NCBI GenBank assembly: GCA_016795285.1
Contig: JAEUIC010000018.1
Span: forward strand, 62,001-126,000
Direction of reading: 5' to 3'
Length of the DNA: 64,000 bases
From: Planctomycetota bacterium
GTDB lineage: Bacteria > Planctomycetota > B15-G4 > SIAN01
A program made the translations under genes and the position numbers. Under the pieces are notes generated by a model. The model saw nothing but the letters and a program-made list of their open reading frames with translations. It was not told where the DNA came from and searched no databases. Below are positions 33,768 to 43,765 of this stretch, piece after piece. How positions within the stretch are numbered: the first letter of the stretch is position 1; the number at the start of each line of letters is the position of its first letter.

Positions 33768-35678
33768 ATGGACGACTTCACGCGCGTCAAGGAAGCGGTC
33801 GACCTGGTCGACGTCGTCTCGCGGCATGTCGAGCTCAAGCGAGCCGGCACGCGCATGGTCGGCTGCTGCCCGTTCCACCACGAGAAGTCGCCCTCGTTCG
33901 GCATCCCGATCGGCCAGAGCTACTTCAAGTGCTTCGGCTGCGGGGCGGGCGGCGACGTCTTCACCTTCCTTCATAAGCTCCAGAACATCTCCCGCTTCGA
34001 GGCGCTGCAGCTGCTCGCCGAGGAGAAGGGGATCGTCCTCGAGACGAAGGGGGCGAGCGGCGAGCAGCGCGAGGCGCGCGACCGCGCGCTGCGGGCGCTC
34101 GCCGATGCGCAGGAGCTCTATCGCAAGGCGTTCGCCAGTCCGGTCGGCACGGCGGCGCGCGAGCTGCTGGAGCGGCGCCACCTCGACGCGGCGGTGATCG
34201 ACCGCTTCGGGCTCGGCTACGCGCCGGTCGCGGGCGAGCCGTGGCGCTCGGCGGTGATCGCGCAGCGGCTGGTGAACGCCGGCCATCGGCGCGAGGACGT
34301 CGTGGCGGCCGGCATCGCGGTCGATCGCGAGGACGACCACGAGCTGCTCGACTCGATGCGCGACCGCGTCACCATCCCGATCCGCGACGAGCGCGGCTGC
34401 GTCATCGCGTTCGGCGGCCGGCGGCTGCGCGACGACGACGAGCGCAACCCGAAGTACATCAACTCGCGCGAGACGCTGGTCTTCAGCAAGAGCCACGTCC
34501 TCTACGGCCTCGACCAGGCGCGCGCGTCGATCCTCAAGTCCGGCGTCGTGGTGCTGGTCGAGGGCTACATGGACGTGATCCTCGCCCACCAGGGCGGGCT
34601 CGATCTCGCCATCGCCGCGCTCGGCACGTCGGTGACCGCCGACCACGCGCGCCACCTCGCGCGGCTCGCGCCGAAGGCGGTCCTCTTCCTCGACAGCGAC
34701 GCGGCGGGGCAGCGCGCGGCGGAGCGGGCGGTGCCGTTGCTGCTCGCCGAGAAGCTCGACGTGAAGGTGCTGGTGCTGAAGGGCGACAAGGACCCCGGCG
34801 ACTTCTTCGCGCGCGGCGCGATGCGCGCCGACTTCGACGCGCTGCTCGCGAGCGAAGCGGTCGGCGGGCTCGAGTTCCTCGTCGAGCGGGCGGGCGGCCG
34901 CAGCGCGCGCGCGATCGAGGAGCGCATCCGCATCGCGCGCCAGGTCGGGGCGAACTTCCAGGGAGTCGCCGACCCGCTGGTGCGGACCGCCGTGGTCGAG
35001 CAGCTCGCCCGCTCGCTCGACCTGCCCGCGGGCGACCTCGACGTCGCGCTCGGGTTGCGCGGGGCGCGGCGCGGCCGGCCGCTCGGCGGCGGCGCCGCGC
35101 CGGCGGGCGGGACGGGGGCGGCGGCGGAGGGTGCGGGGGGCGGCGAGAATGGCGGCGCCGACCGGAAAGTTCCTCGCGACCCGGCGACAGGAACTTCCCT
35201 CCCGACGGCGCAAGTCCTTGCAGAGGAAGAGGTTCTGATCGCTCTGCTGCGTCAGCCGGCGCTGCGGGCGGCGGCGCTGTCGGCGGAAAGCCCGCTCCGC
35301 TTTGGTGCTTCTCCGAGGGCTCGGCTATTCCAACTCCTCGTAGAAGAGGAGGCGCACGCGGAGCCGGCGGCGATCGTGGAGTCGCTGCTCGGCAAGCTGG
35401 CGGGGGAGCCGGAGGCTCAACAAACGCTTACGGATCTGGTAAGTCGCCCCGTTTCCGCAGACCCCGGCGGGTTGTTCGACGGGGCATGGCGCTGGTTCGA
35501 GCGGCGCCGGCGCAACGAGCAGTTGGAGCAGATCCGGATGCAGTTCAAGGCCGCGCTCGCAGGCGGCGACCCGACGACGGGCCAGGAGTTCCTGCGTACC
35601 TATGACCAGTTCCGCCGCGGCGGCGGAGCACCGCGCGGCGACGGAGCCGTGGAGTCGCGGGACGAGACCGCGCGCTGA
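33768..35678 (+). CDS. dnaG: DNA primase
   Basis: 636 residues. Makes RNA primers at the replication fork. The CHC2 zinc domain has Cys34, His37, Cys55 and Cys58 (CCPFHHEKSPSF and KCFGCGAGGDVFTF). The catalytic TOPRIM core shows VVLVEGYMDVILAHQGG (catalytic Glu) and AVLFLDSDAAGQRAA (metal-site DxD), followed by KDPGDFF. Between about 430 and 480 is a low-complexity Gly/Ala linker. The rest is the DnaB helicase-binding region. From about 35160 base composition is visibly less GC-rich than its surroundings, with more CTT, AAA and ACG-type codons, which may mark a relaxed linker region. It is followed by rpoD, as in the macromolecular-synthesis operon of many bacteria. Confidence 0.95.
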   Translation: MDDFTRVKEAVDLVDVVSRHVELKRAGTRMVGCCPFHHEKSPSFGIPIGQSYFKCFGCGAGGDVFTFLHKLQNISRFEALQLLAEEKGIVLETKGASGEQREARDRALRALADAQELYRKAFASPVGTAARELLERRHLDAAVIDRFGLGYAPVAGEPWRSAVIAQRLVNAGHRREDVVAAGIAVDREDDHELLDSMRDRVTIPIRDERGCVIAFGGRRLRDDDERNPKYINSRETLVFSKSHVLYGLDQARASILKSGVVVLVEGYMDVILAHQGGLDLAIAALGTSVTADHARHLARLAPKAVLFLDSDAAGQRAAERAVPLLLAEKLDVKVLVLKGDKDPGDFFARGAMRADFDALLASEAVGGLEFLVERAGGRSARAIEERIRIARQVGANFQGVADPLVRTAVVEQLARSLDLPAGDLDVALGLRGARRGRPLGGGAAPAGGTGAAAEGAGGGENGGADRKVPRDPATGTSLPTAQVLAEEEVLIALLRQPALRAAALSAESPLRFGASPRARLFQLLVEEEAHAEPAAIVESLLGKLAGEPEAQQTLTDLVSRPVSADPGGLFDGAWRWFERRRRNEQLEQIRMQFKAALAGGDPTTGQEFLRTYDQFRRGGGAPRGDGAVESRDETAR

Positions 35679-35720
35679 GCGCAAGCTCGGCGCCACCGAA
35701 CGAACGAAGAGGAACCGAGA

Positions 35721-35775
35721 GCGCACCTAGTGCGCACACTGAACGGAACGGAGCGCCCGCCTTCCTCGTGAGGAA
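35721..35775 (+). promoter_or_regulatory. Two inverted repeats in the dnaG-rpoD intergenic region
   Basis: Inverted repeat 1 is GCGCAC-CTA-GTGCGC (35721-35735). Inverted repeat 2 is TTCCTC-GT-GAGGAA (35762-35775), 24 bases before the rpoD ATG. Both are perfect and of operator size. Promoter hexamers are not clear. Autoregulation or heat-shock-type control of rpoD is conjecture. Confidence 0.45.
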
Positions 35776-35798
35776 ACGCGGGCTCCGACGGAGAACGG

Positions 35799-37460
<1,662 letters not shown>

Positions 37461-37513
37461 GCGGCGCGCGCGCAACAGGGCAGGCCGCGGGCGGCGGCGA
37501 CGAGGAGGGCGGG

Positions 37514-38251
37514 ATGGCGACGGTCGATCCGAAGGCGACGTTGGCGTTGCTGATGGGGCTGCAGAGGATCGACCAGGACGTCTGGCGCCTGCGCCAGCGG
37601 ATCAAGGAGACGCCGCTCCTCCTCGATCGCCGCGCCGAACGGTTCCGGCAGGGCGAGGCGCGCGTGGCCGCCTCGCAGGCGCGCGTCACCGAGCTCCGCA
37701 AGCAGATCGGGCTGCTCGAGCTCGACGTGAAGACCAAGGACGGCGAGATCCTGAAGATCCAGGGGGCGCAGGGGCAGTCGCGCACCAACGAGGAGTTCCG
37801 CGCCTTCGGCGACCACGTGGCGCGGCTGCGCAAGGAGAAGAGCGCGCTCGAGGACCGCATCCTCGACCACCTCGGCCAGATCGAGTCGATCGAGAAGGAG
37901 CAGGTCGACCTCAAGTCGACGCGCGACTCGCTGAAGAAGGAGGTCGACGCCGACCTCGCGCAGTGGAAGAAGGACGAGGCGGAGTACCAGGCGGAGCTCG
38001 CCGCCCGCCTCGCCGAGCGCGCCGAGTTCGCGAAGCAGGTGGCGCCCGGCCCGCTGTCGGTCTACGAGCGGGTGCTCAAGGTGCGCGACGGGAAGGCGAT
38101 GGTGACCGCCGACGGCAAGATCTGCGGCGGCTGCCAGATGAGCATCACCCCGAACGACTTCACGCGGCTCCATCGCGGCAACGAGCTGGTCGCCTGCCGC
38201 AACTGCGAGCGGATCCTCTACCTGACCGACATGCCGGCGGCGGTGCGCTGA
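37514..38251 (+). CDS. Coiled-coil protein with C-terminal C4 zinc ribbon (DUF164/CT398-like)
   Basis: 245 residues. The first 190 form a long antiparallel coiled coil (heptads in [22 protein letters not shown] and [21 protein letters not shown]). The last 45 hold a C4 zinc ribbon: CGGC near 207 and CRNC near 230. This matches the C4-type zinc-ribbon family seen in most bacteria next to rpoD, dnaG or ppGpp-linked genes. The function remains unknown. Nucleic-acid or secretion-apparatus binding has been suggested for relatives. A strong GGAGGGCGGG site lies right before the ATG. The stop lies 25 bases before a repeat that leads into selB. Confidence 0.85.
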   Translation: MATVDPKATLALLMGLQRIDQDVWRLRQRIKETPLLLDRRAERFRQGEARVAASQARVTELRKQIGLLELDVKTKDGEILKIQGAQGQSRTNEEFRAFGDHVARLRKEKSALEDRILDHLGQIESIEKEQVDLKSTRDSLKKEVDADLAQWKKDEAEYQAELAARLAERAEFAKQVAPGPLSVYERVLKVRDGKAMVTADGKICGGCQMSITPNDFTRLHRGNELVACRNCERILYLTDMPAAVR

Positions 38252-38272
38252 GCGGACGACGCGGTCGACGCC

Positions 38273-38322
38273 GACCATGAGCCGCCGACCGTGAGCCTCC
38301 GACCGTGAGCCGCCGAGCATGA
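38273..38322 (+). promoter_or_regulatory. Chain of three overlapping five-codon minicistrons leading into selB
   Basis: A 14-base unit, GACC(A/G)TGAGCC(G/T)CC, is repeated at 38273, 38287 and 38301, then partly at 38315. Because 14 is one short of 15, each unit supplies a start codon in a new frame: ATG 38277, GTG 38291, GTG 38305 and finally the selB ATG 38319. Each small frame has five codons (MSRRP, MSLRP, MSRRA) and ends in TGA that overlaps the next start by four bases. A ribosome could stop and restart through the chain into selB. Shine-Dalgarno signals before the first ATG are weak. Confidence 0.55.
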
Positions 38323-40292
38323 CCACCACGCACGCCCCGACCGGCGGGATCGCGAACGTCATCGTCGGCACCGCCGGCCACATCGACCACGGCAAGTCGA
38401 GCCTCGTCCGCACGCTGACCGGCATCGATCCCGACCGCCTGCCCGAGGAGCAGGCGCGCGGCATGACCATCGACCTCGGCTTCGCGCGCTGGCGCGCCGC
38501 CGACGGCCGCACGGTCGGGATCATCGACGTCCCCGGCCACGAGCGGTTCATCAAGAACATGGTCGCGGGCGCCACCTCGCTCGACGTCGTGATGCTGGTG
38601 ATCGCCGCCGACGACGGCGTGATGCCGCAGACGCGCGAGCACTTGGAGATCCTCGCGCTGCTCGGCGTGCAGAGCGGCTTCGTGGTGCTCTCCAAGGTCG
38701 ACCTCGTCGACGACGAGCTGCGCGAGCTCGCGCTCGAGGACATCCGCTCGCTGCTGCGCGGCACCTTCCTCGACGGCCAGCCGATCCTCCCGGTCAGCAA
38801 CGTGACCGGCGCCGGGATCCCCGAGCTGCGCGCGGAGCTCGAGCGGCGCGTCGCCGCCGTGAAGCCGCGCCCGTCGGAGGGGCTCTTTCGCCTGCCGATC
38901 CAGCGGGTCTTCTCGGCGCGCGGCCACGGGACGGTGGTGACCGGAGTGCCGCTCTCCGGCGCCATCGCGACCGGCGACGAGGTCGAGCTGCTGCCGCTCG
39001 GCAAGCGAGTCCACGTCCGCGGCATCCACGCCTACGGCGAGACGCGCTCGCGCGCGACCGCGGGCCACTCCTGCGCGTTGAACCTCGCCGACATCGACTA
39101 CCGCGAGCTGCACCGCGGCATGGTGGTCGCCGCGCCCGGCTTCTTCGCGGCGGCGACGCTCTTCGAGGCGCGCATGCGCCATCTCGGCGGCCGCAGCGAG
39201 CCGCTCCACCATCGCACGCCGATCCGCCTCCACGTCGGCACCTCGGAGGTGCTCGGCCGCGTGCGCATCGTCGACAAGGAGCAGCTGCTGCCGGGCGAGG
39301 AGGGGCTCGTGCAGATCGAGCTCGAGGAGCCGGTGGTCGCCTGCGCCGGCGACCGCTTCCTCGTGCGCCAGGTCTCGCCGATGGTGACGCTCGGCGGCGG
39401 CGTGCTGTTCGGCGCGGCGCGCACCCACCGGCGCCGCCTGAAGGAGTGGCACATCGAGGCGCTCGAGCAGCGCGAGCTCGCGCTGGCCGATCCGCTGCTG
39501 CAGCTGCGCTTCGCCGCCGAGCAGCGCCGCTTCGAGCCGTTCGCGCGCAAGGAGCTCGCGGCCGACGTCGCGCTCTCGCTCGGCGACACCGACGGGCTGG
39601 TGCAGCGGCTGCTGCAGGACGGCTCGCTGGTCGAGGCGGGGCGCGGGCTCCTGCTCTCGAAGCGGTTCGCCGACGAGGCGAAGGCGGCGGTGAAGGCGGG
39701 CTTGAAGGCGTGCCACAAGGCGCACCCGCTGAAGAAGCTGATCGAGATCCGCGAGCTGCGCGGCAAGGTGCTGCTCCCCGAGACGACGCTCACGCTCGCG
39801 CGCGAGCTGATGGTGGCGGAGGGATCGGTGATCGAGGAGGGGGCGCCCGGGCTCCTGCGCCTCGCCTCCCATTCGCCCGCCGTCTCGGTCGCCGACGAGA
39901 AGCTGCTCGACGAGCTGCGCGCCGTCTACGCCACCGCCGAGCTGCAGCCGCCGACCATCGACGAGGCGGCCGAGCGGCTCGCCGCGCCGGCGAAGAAGGT
40001 GACGATGCTGCTCGAGCTGCTCGCCGACGAAGGGGAGGTCGTGCGGGTGGGGGTGCTGCGATTCGCGCGTCCCGCGCTCGAGCGGGCGCGCAGCGAGCTG
40101 ATCCGCATCGCGCGCGCCCACCACGGCGAGGTGGTGATCCCGGAGCTGCGCGACGCGCTGCAGACGTCGCGCAAGTTCATGATCCCGCTGCTCGAGCACT
40201 TCGACGGCAGCGGGCTCACGGTGCGCAGCGGCGAGAAGCGCTTCCTCCGCGAGAGCCGCGTCGGCGGCGCAAATTCGGCCGCTCCCAGCTGA
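38319..40292 (+). CDS. selB: Selenocysteine-specific elongation factor SelB
   Basis: 657 residues. GTPase that brings Sec-tRNA to UGA codons at SECIS hairpins. G1 is [21 protein letters not shown] (16-36), with the SelB-type [18 protein letters not shown] next, G3 [10 protein letters not shown], and G4 reading SKVD instead of NKxD, as in SelB. Beta-barrel domains 2 and 3 follow to about 370. The C-terminal 270 residues consist of winged helices (about 430-650), which bind the SECIS RNA. There is no SelA, SelD or tRNA-Sec in this window, but the gene implies the host makes selenoproteins. It begins inside an unusual repeat of UGA-ending minicistrons. Confidence 0.95.
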   Translation: MTTTHAPTGGIANVIVGTAGHIDHGKSSLVRTLTGIDPDRLPEEQARGMTIDLGFARWRAADGRTVGIIDVPGHERFIKNMVAGATSLDVVMLVIAADDGVMPQTREHLEILALLGVQSGFVVLSKVDLVDDELRELALEDIRSLLRGTFLDGQPILPVSNVTGAGIPELRAELERRVAAVKPRPSEGLFRLPIQRVFSARGHGTVVTGVPLSGAIATGDEVELLPLGKRVHVRGIHAYGETRSRATAGHSCALNLADIDYRELHRGMVVAAPGFFAAATLFEARMRHLGGRSEPLHHRTPIRLHVGTSEVLGRVRIVDKEQLLPGEEGLVQIELEEPVVACAGDRFLVRQVSPMVTLGGGVLFGAARTHRRRLKEWHIEALEQRELALADPLLQLRFAAEQRRFEPFARKELAADVALSLGDTDGLVQRLLQDGSLVEAGRGLLLSKRFADEAKAAVKAGLKACHKAHPLKKLIEIRELRGKVLLPETTLTLARELMVAEGSVIEEGAPGLLRLASHSPAVSVADEKLLDELRAVYATAELQPPTIDEAAERLAAPAKKVTMLLELLADEGEVVRVGVLRFARPALERARSELIRIARAHHGEVVIPELRDALQTSRKFMIPLLEHFDGSGLTVRSGEKRFLRESRVGGANSAAPS

Positions 40293-40337
40293 TCCCGGCC
40301 GTGTGCTGCTCGCGCGGCGCGTGCAGCCTCTTCCCGC

Positions 40338-41066
40338 CTAATCCTGCCGGTCGCCGCGCTCGCCACCGCCCGCAGCGTCGCTGGCGCCGTTGCCCGCATC
40401 GATCGCCGCGCCGGCGCCCGGCGCCACGAGCAGCGTCTCCATGTTGCCGAGGATCTCGTCGAGCTCGTTCAGCGCGGCGAGCCCGATGCTGCGCCCCTCG
40501 ACGATCTTCACCGACAGCGTCTTCAGCGCTCCCTCGGCCATCAGCCGGTACTTGCGCCCCTCCTCGATCAGCTGGCTCGCGCGCTGCTGGAACTCGGGCG
40601 CGCTCTCCGGCGTCTGCGCCGCGAGCAGCCGCTGGGTCAGCGTGCCGAGCCGCGCGATGCGGGGGCGCAGCGCGAGCTCGTAGTTCTTCATCTCGCGCAG
40701 CCGGGCGCGCAGGTCCTCGGCGTCGGTCTTGATCGCGAAGAACCCCTCCTCGACCTTGGCGAGCGCCGCCTTGCGCTGCTCGCGGGCGAGCGCGCGATCG
40801 TCGCGCGCCTGCGCCGCTTCGCGCTCGAGCTGCTCGAAGCGCCGCCGCAGCGCCTCGAGATCGCCCTTCTTGCGTTCGGTCGGCTTGATCTCGCTGAAGT
40901 AGCGCACCAGGTCGCCCGCTTCCTCGAGCGCCGCCTCGATGGCCGGGCGCTCCCGCACGGCGTCGACGTAGAGGCGCTCGACGTCGGCGTCGCTGTCGCG
41001 CATCAGCACGACGACCAGCAGCGCAGCGGCGAGCCCGAGCCCGGCGAGGATCCAGAGTCCCTTCAT
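40338..41066 (-). CDS. Membrane-anchored coiled-coil protein of unknown function
   Basis: 242 residues. An N-terminal membrane anchor (KGLWILAGLGLAAALLVVVLM, 2-22) is followed by about 190 residues of helical, mostly coiled-coil sequence facing the periplasm or outside. The tail is Gly/Ala/Asp-rich. A TAGATT box (reverse strand, about 41075-41080) ends eight bases before the ATG, so the transcript would be leaderless. It is convergent with selB (45 bases apart, no hairpin found) and divergent from the zinc-ribbon gene at 41157. No homologue is recognised. Confidence 0.65.
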   Translation of the reverse strand: MKGLWILAGLGLAAALLVVVLMRDSDADVERLYVDAVRERPAIEAALEEAGDLVRYFSEIKPTERKKGDLEALRRRFEQLEREAAQARDDRALAREQRKAALAKVEEGFFAIKTDAEDLRARLREMKNYELALRPRIARLGTLTQRLLAAQTPESAPEFQQRASQLIEEGRKYRLMAEGALKTLSVKIVEGRSIGLAALNELDEILGNMETLLVAPGAGAAIDAGNGASDAAGGGERGDRQD

Positions 41067-41156
41067 GGGCAGCGAATCTAGCGAAGGGCGTGCCCGCGGG
41101 GCGCGGTCGCCGCGCGCCCCTTGACCGCGTGCGGCGCCGCCGGCATCAAGGCGCGG

Positions 41157-41684
41157 ATGTCACTCCGTTGCGATGAATGCGGCAGCCACGACGTCAAGCG
41201 CCACCACGTCTACGGCCAGCTGATCGAGGAGTGCGGGCTCTGCGGGAACCTGCAGGGCGATCCCGCCGCGGTGACGCGCGTCGAGGAGATCCGCGAGGCG
41301 GAGGGGTTCGGGGTGGCGCCCGAGCTGATCGGCCTCTTCAGCGCGCTCGAGGCGGCGCCCGGGCTCGTCGTCGATCGGTCGCTCTCGACGGCGGCGGGCC
41401 ACTCGGCGGCGCCGGCGATCTACTTCACGCTCGCCCGCCAGCCGCTCGAGCTGCTCGACCGGCTCGCCCGCTCGCTGCTGATGGCGTCGCGGCGCACGTC
41501 GACGATCTGGATCCTCGAAGTGGTCCACCAGCAGCGCCTCTGCTTCGTGCTGCGGCCGCGGGTGCCGGGCGACCTGCAGCCGCTCACGGTCGATCTCGGC
41601 CTGCTGCGCGACGCGCTGCGGCGCGACCAGCGGCTCGATTGGTGGCAGCTCGGCGACGAGCCGCGGCGCGGGCGCGCGACCTGA
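41157..41684 (+). CDS. Protein with N-terminal zinc ribbon, function unknown
   Basis: 175 residues from ATG 41157. An in-frame GTG at 41121 is possible but gives only a low-complexity lead-in. The first 35 residues hold CDECGSHDVKRHHVYGQLIEECGLCG, a four-cysteine ribbon of the CxxC...CxxC kind. The remaining 140 residues read like a compact alpha/beta domain (IYFTLARQPLELLDRLARSLL, TIWILEVVHQQRLCFVLRPRV). I do not recognise it. A single gene between a divergent coiled-coil gene and tRNA-Pro. Confidence 0.6.
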   Translation: MSLRCDECGSHDVKRHHVYGQLIEECGLCGNLQGDPAAVTRVEEIREAEGFGVAPELIGLFSALEAAPGLVVDRSLSTAAGHSAAPAIYFTLARQPLELLDRLARSLLMASRRTSTIWILEVVHQQRLCFVLRPRVPGDLQPLTVDLGLLRDALRRDQRLDWWQLGDEPRRGRAT

Positions 41685-41756
41685 CGGCCGGGCGCGGTCG
41701 AGGGGGCGGCGGCGGGGGCGGCACGCTGGACGGCGACCCGTTCGGCAGGCGCGGCC

Positions 41757-41784
41757 TTGATTCCTGCAGGGAACGCTCTAGCTT
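41757..41784 (+). promoter_or_regulatory. Promoter of tRNA-Pro
   Basis: -35 TTGATT (41757-41762), 16-base spacer and -10 TAGCTT (41779-41784). Start expected near 41791, about 15 bases before the tRNA. This is the best-formed sigma-70-type promoter in the window. Confidence 0.6.
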
Positions 41785-41805
41785 CTGCGCCCTTCCCGAT
41801 CGGAA

Positions 41806-41883
41806 CGGGGCGTAGCTTAGCTTGGCTAGAGCGCAGCGTTCGGGACGCTGAGGCCGGAGGTTCAAATCCTCTCGCCCCGACCA
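41806..41883 (+). tRNA. tRNA-Pro, anticodon CGG
   Basis: The acceptor stem CGGGGCG (41806-41812) pairs with CGCCCCG (41873-41879), then discriminator A and an encoded CCA (41881-41883). The D arm contains TAGCTTAGCTTGGCTAGA. The anticodon stem CAGCG/CGCTG encloses loop TTCGGGA with anticodon CGG, reading the proline codon CCG. The T arm carries the standard GTTCAAATC. Length is 78. Confidence 0.97.
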
Positions 41884-42277
41884 TTCCGCCCGCGCGAACG
41901 CAGCGCGTCGCGCCACCGCGATCCGCGGCGCGCGAGAGGGCGCGCGCCTTCGCGCCGCAGCCGCTCGGTCTCTCGTCACGCCGCCTCGCCGTCGCGCCGC
42001 GCCAGGGCGAGTTGCATGCGCTGCGCATGGATGCAATGACTGCAGCGTTCGCTGGCCGTCGACCCGAGCCGGACGGCCGCGGACGGCGCTCGCGAGGCCG
42101 TTCCCCCCGAGGGCCCGCCCTGCTGCCGTTCGCCGAGGTCGGCCCGAGCTTTGCCCACCCACGCCACGCCCGCGGCGGCCGCTGCATCGGTCGACGTCGA
42201 CATCGCCCGGGGCGGAGGAGAACGCCCGCGTCGTTGCCGCCGGTGCGGCGCGGGTCGAACGAGGAGCGCGTGCGCCG
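41884..42277 (+). other. Non-coding region upstream of the histidine kinase operon
   Basis: 394 bases with no convincing gene on either strand. The tRNA 3' end is followed by no clear terminator. The region contains a sigma-54-like promoter candidate at 42140-42155 and a short direct repeat, CGCGCC. GAGGAG at about 42260 is the likely, rather distant, ribosome site of the kinase gene. Confidence 0.4.
42140..42155 (+). promoter_or_regulatory. Candidate sigma-54 promoter of the kinase-regulator-YejM operon
   Basis: CGGCCCG, four bases, TTGCC: the conserved GG (-24) and GC (-12) have the right spacing compared with the TGGCACG-N4-TTGCW consensus, with three mismatches in all. It lies 122 bases before the kinase ATG. 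An NtrC-type activator encoded in the same operon makes autoregulation plausible. Confidence 0.4.
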
Positions 42278-43765
42278 ATGGAAGGAACGCCGACGCGACC
42301 CGCCACGTTGCTGCGCACCTGGATGCTGCAGTCGCTGCTGGTGGCCGGCACCGCGATGACGGTCCTCTACTTCGTCGTGGGAGCCGCCGCCACCGACCAG
42401 GAGACCGGCCTCGCCCGCGACCTCGCCGAGCGCGCCAGCTACCACGTCTTCCGCGAGATCGAGGACCGCTGGCTGTCGCGCCACCCCGATCGCATCGTTC
42501 CGGCCAACCAGGCGGAGTTCGACGAACTCGAGCGGCTCTTCGTGCTGCACCGCGAGAGCCTCGAGATCGAGCGGATCGTCTGGTTCGACGACAAGCACCG
42601 CATCGTCCATTGCGGCGACTTCGCGTTGACCGGCGTGCTCGCCGAAGGGGACGAAGACCTCGTCCGTTCGGGGCCTGGCACTGTGGTGGCGAAGCTGATC
42701 CCCGCCGGGCAGCGCATCCACGGCGGCCCGATCTCGTTCGAGGTCCCGGTGCTCGAGGTCTACGTCGAGCCGGAACCCGACCGGGTCCACGAGCGGCTGC
42801 GCGGCCACGTGATCGAGCTCTACCTCGACGCGACCGACGTCGTGCAGCGCGTCGACGCCTCGCGCCGCGTCACGCTCCTCTCGGCGCTCTGCGTCGGCGC
42901 GGCGCTCTTCGTCGCGGTCGTCCGCCTGCTGCAGCGGGCGCAGCGCCAGCTCACCGAGCAGAACCAGCGGCTGCGCTCCCTGTCGATCGGCCTCGAGCGC
43001 GAGGTCGAGGCGCGCACGCAGGAGCTGATCCGGACCCGCCGCCTCGCCGACGTCGGCACGCTCGCGGCCGGCCTCGCCCACGAGATCAACAACCCGCTCG
43101 CGGTCATCGGGGCGAGCGCGCAGGGGCTGCTCGACCGGCTGCGCCGCCGCGGCGACGCGCTGCTCGCGGAGCGCTCCGACTTCGAGGAGTACCTGCGCGC
43201 CATCGAGGGCGAGACGTTCCGCTGCAAGCGGATCACCGAGTCGCTGCTCTCGTTCGCGCGCACCCGGCCGCCGACGCTGCGCCGCGTCGACCTGCGCGAG
43301 CTCGCCGCCGAGGTCGCCGCGCTGATGCGGCCGCTCGCCGAGGCGCGCCGCCAGGAGATCGCCGCGCCCGCGCCCGATGCGGGCGAGCCGCTGCCGGTCG
43401 AGGTGGCGCCCGAGGAGATCAAGCAGCTGCTGGTGAACCTCGTCTCGAACGCGTTCGACGCCGGCGGCGCCGGGCAGCAGGTCGAGGTGACCTGCGGCCG
43501 CGCGGGGGACCACGCCTTCGTGGCGGTGCGCGACCACGGCCGCGGCCTCTCCGCGGTCGGCACGGAGCGCATCTTCGAGCCGTTCTTCACCACCAAGCCG
43601 CCGGGCGAAGGGGTCGGCATGGGCCTCTCGATCTCGCGGCAGATCGCGGAGATGCATCGCGGCCGATTGATCGCCGAGGTGCCGAGCGACGGAGTGGGCG
43701 CCCGTTTCCGTTGCGAGCTGCCGCTCGCCGGAGCGGTCGCCCCGCAGCCGGAAGGGAAACGATGA
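42278..43765 (+). CDS. Membrane sensor histidine kinase (NtrB/ZraS-like)
   Basis: 495 residues. Membrane spans at about 12-36 and 199-217 enclose a periplasmic sensor of 160 residues. A coiled linker (AQRQLTEQNQRLRSLSIGLEREVEART) leads to HisKA with H-box AAGLAHEINNPLAVIG (phospho-His268) and HATPase with LLVNLVSNAFDA, VAVRDHGRGLS and GEGVGMGLSISRQ. There is no HAMP domain. Its stop overlaps the regulator's start (ATGA), so the two are a cognate pair. The signal sensed is unknown, but the YejM-like gene downstream suggests outer-membrane or LPS stress. Confidence 0.92.
   Translation: MEGTPTRPATLLRTWMLQSLLVAGTAMTVLYFVVGAAATDQETGLARDLAERASYHVFREIEDRWLSRHPDRIVPANQAEFDELERLFVLHRESLEIERIVWFDDKHRIVHCGDFALTGVLAEGDEDLVRSGPGTVVAKLIPAGQRIHGGPISFEVPVLEVYVEPEPDRVHERLRGHVIELYLDATDVVQRVDASRRVTLLSALCVGAALFVAVVRLLQRAQRQLTEQNQRLRSLSIGLEREVEARTQELIRTRRLADVGTLAAGLAHEINNPLAVIGASAQGLLDRLRRRGDALLAERSDFEEYLRAIEGETFRCKRITESLLSFARTRPPTLRRVDLRELAAEVAALMRPLAEARRQEIAAPAPDAGEPLPVEVAPEEIKQLLVNLVSNAFDAGGAGQQVEVTCGRAGDHAFVAVRDHGRGLSAVGTERIFEPFFTTKPPGEGVGMGLSISRQIAEMHRGRLIAEVPSDGVGARFRCELPLAGAVAPQPEGKR

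Noticed and set aside
41757..41800. Attachment site or integration scar at tRNA-Pro
   Set aside because: No integrase and no repeated tRNA end is found nearby.
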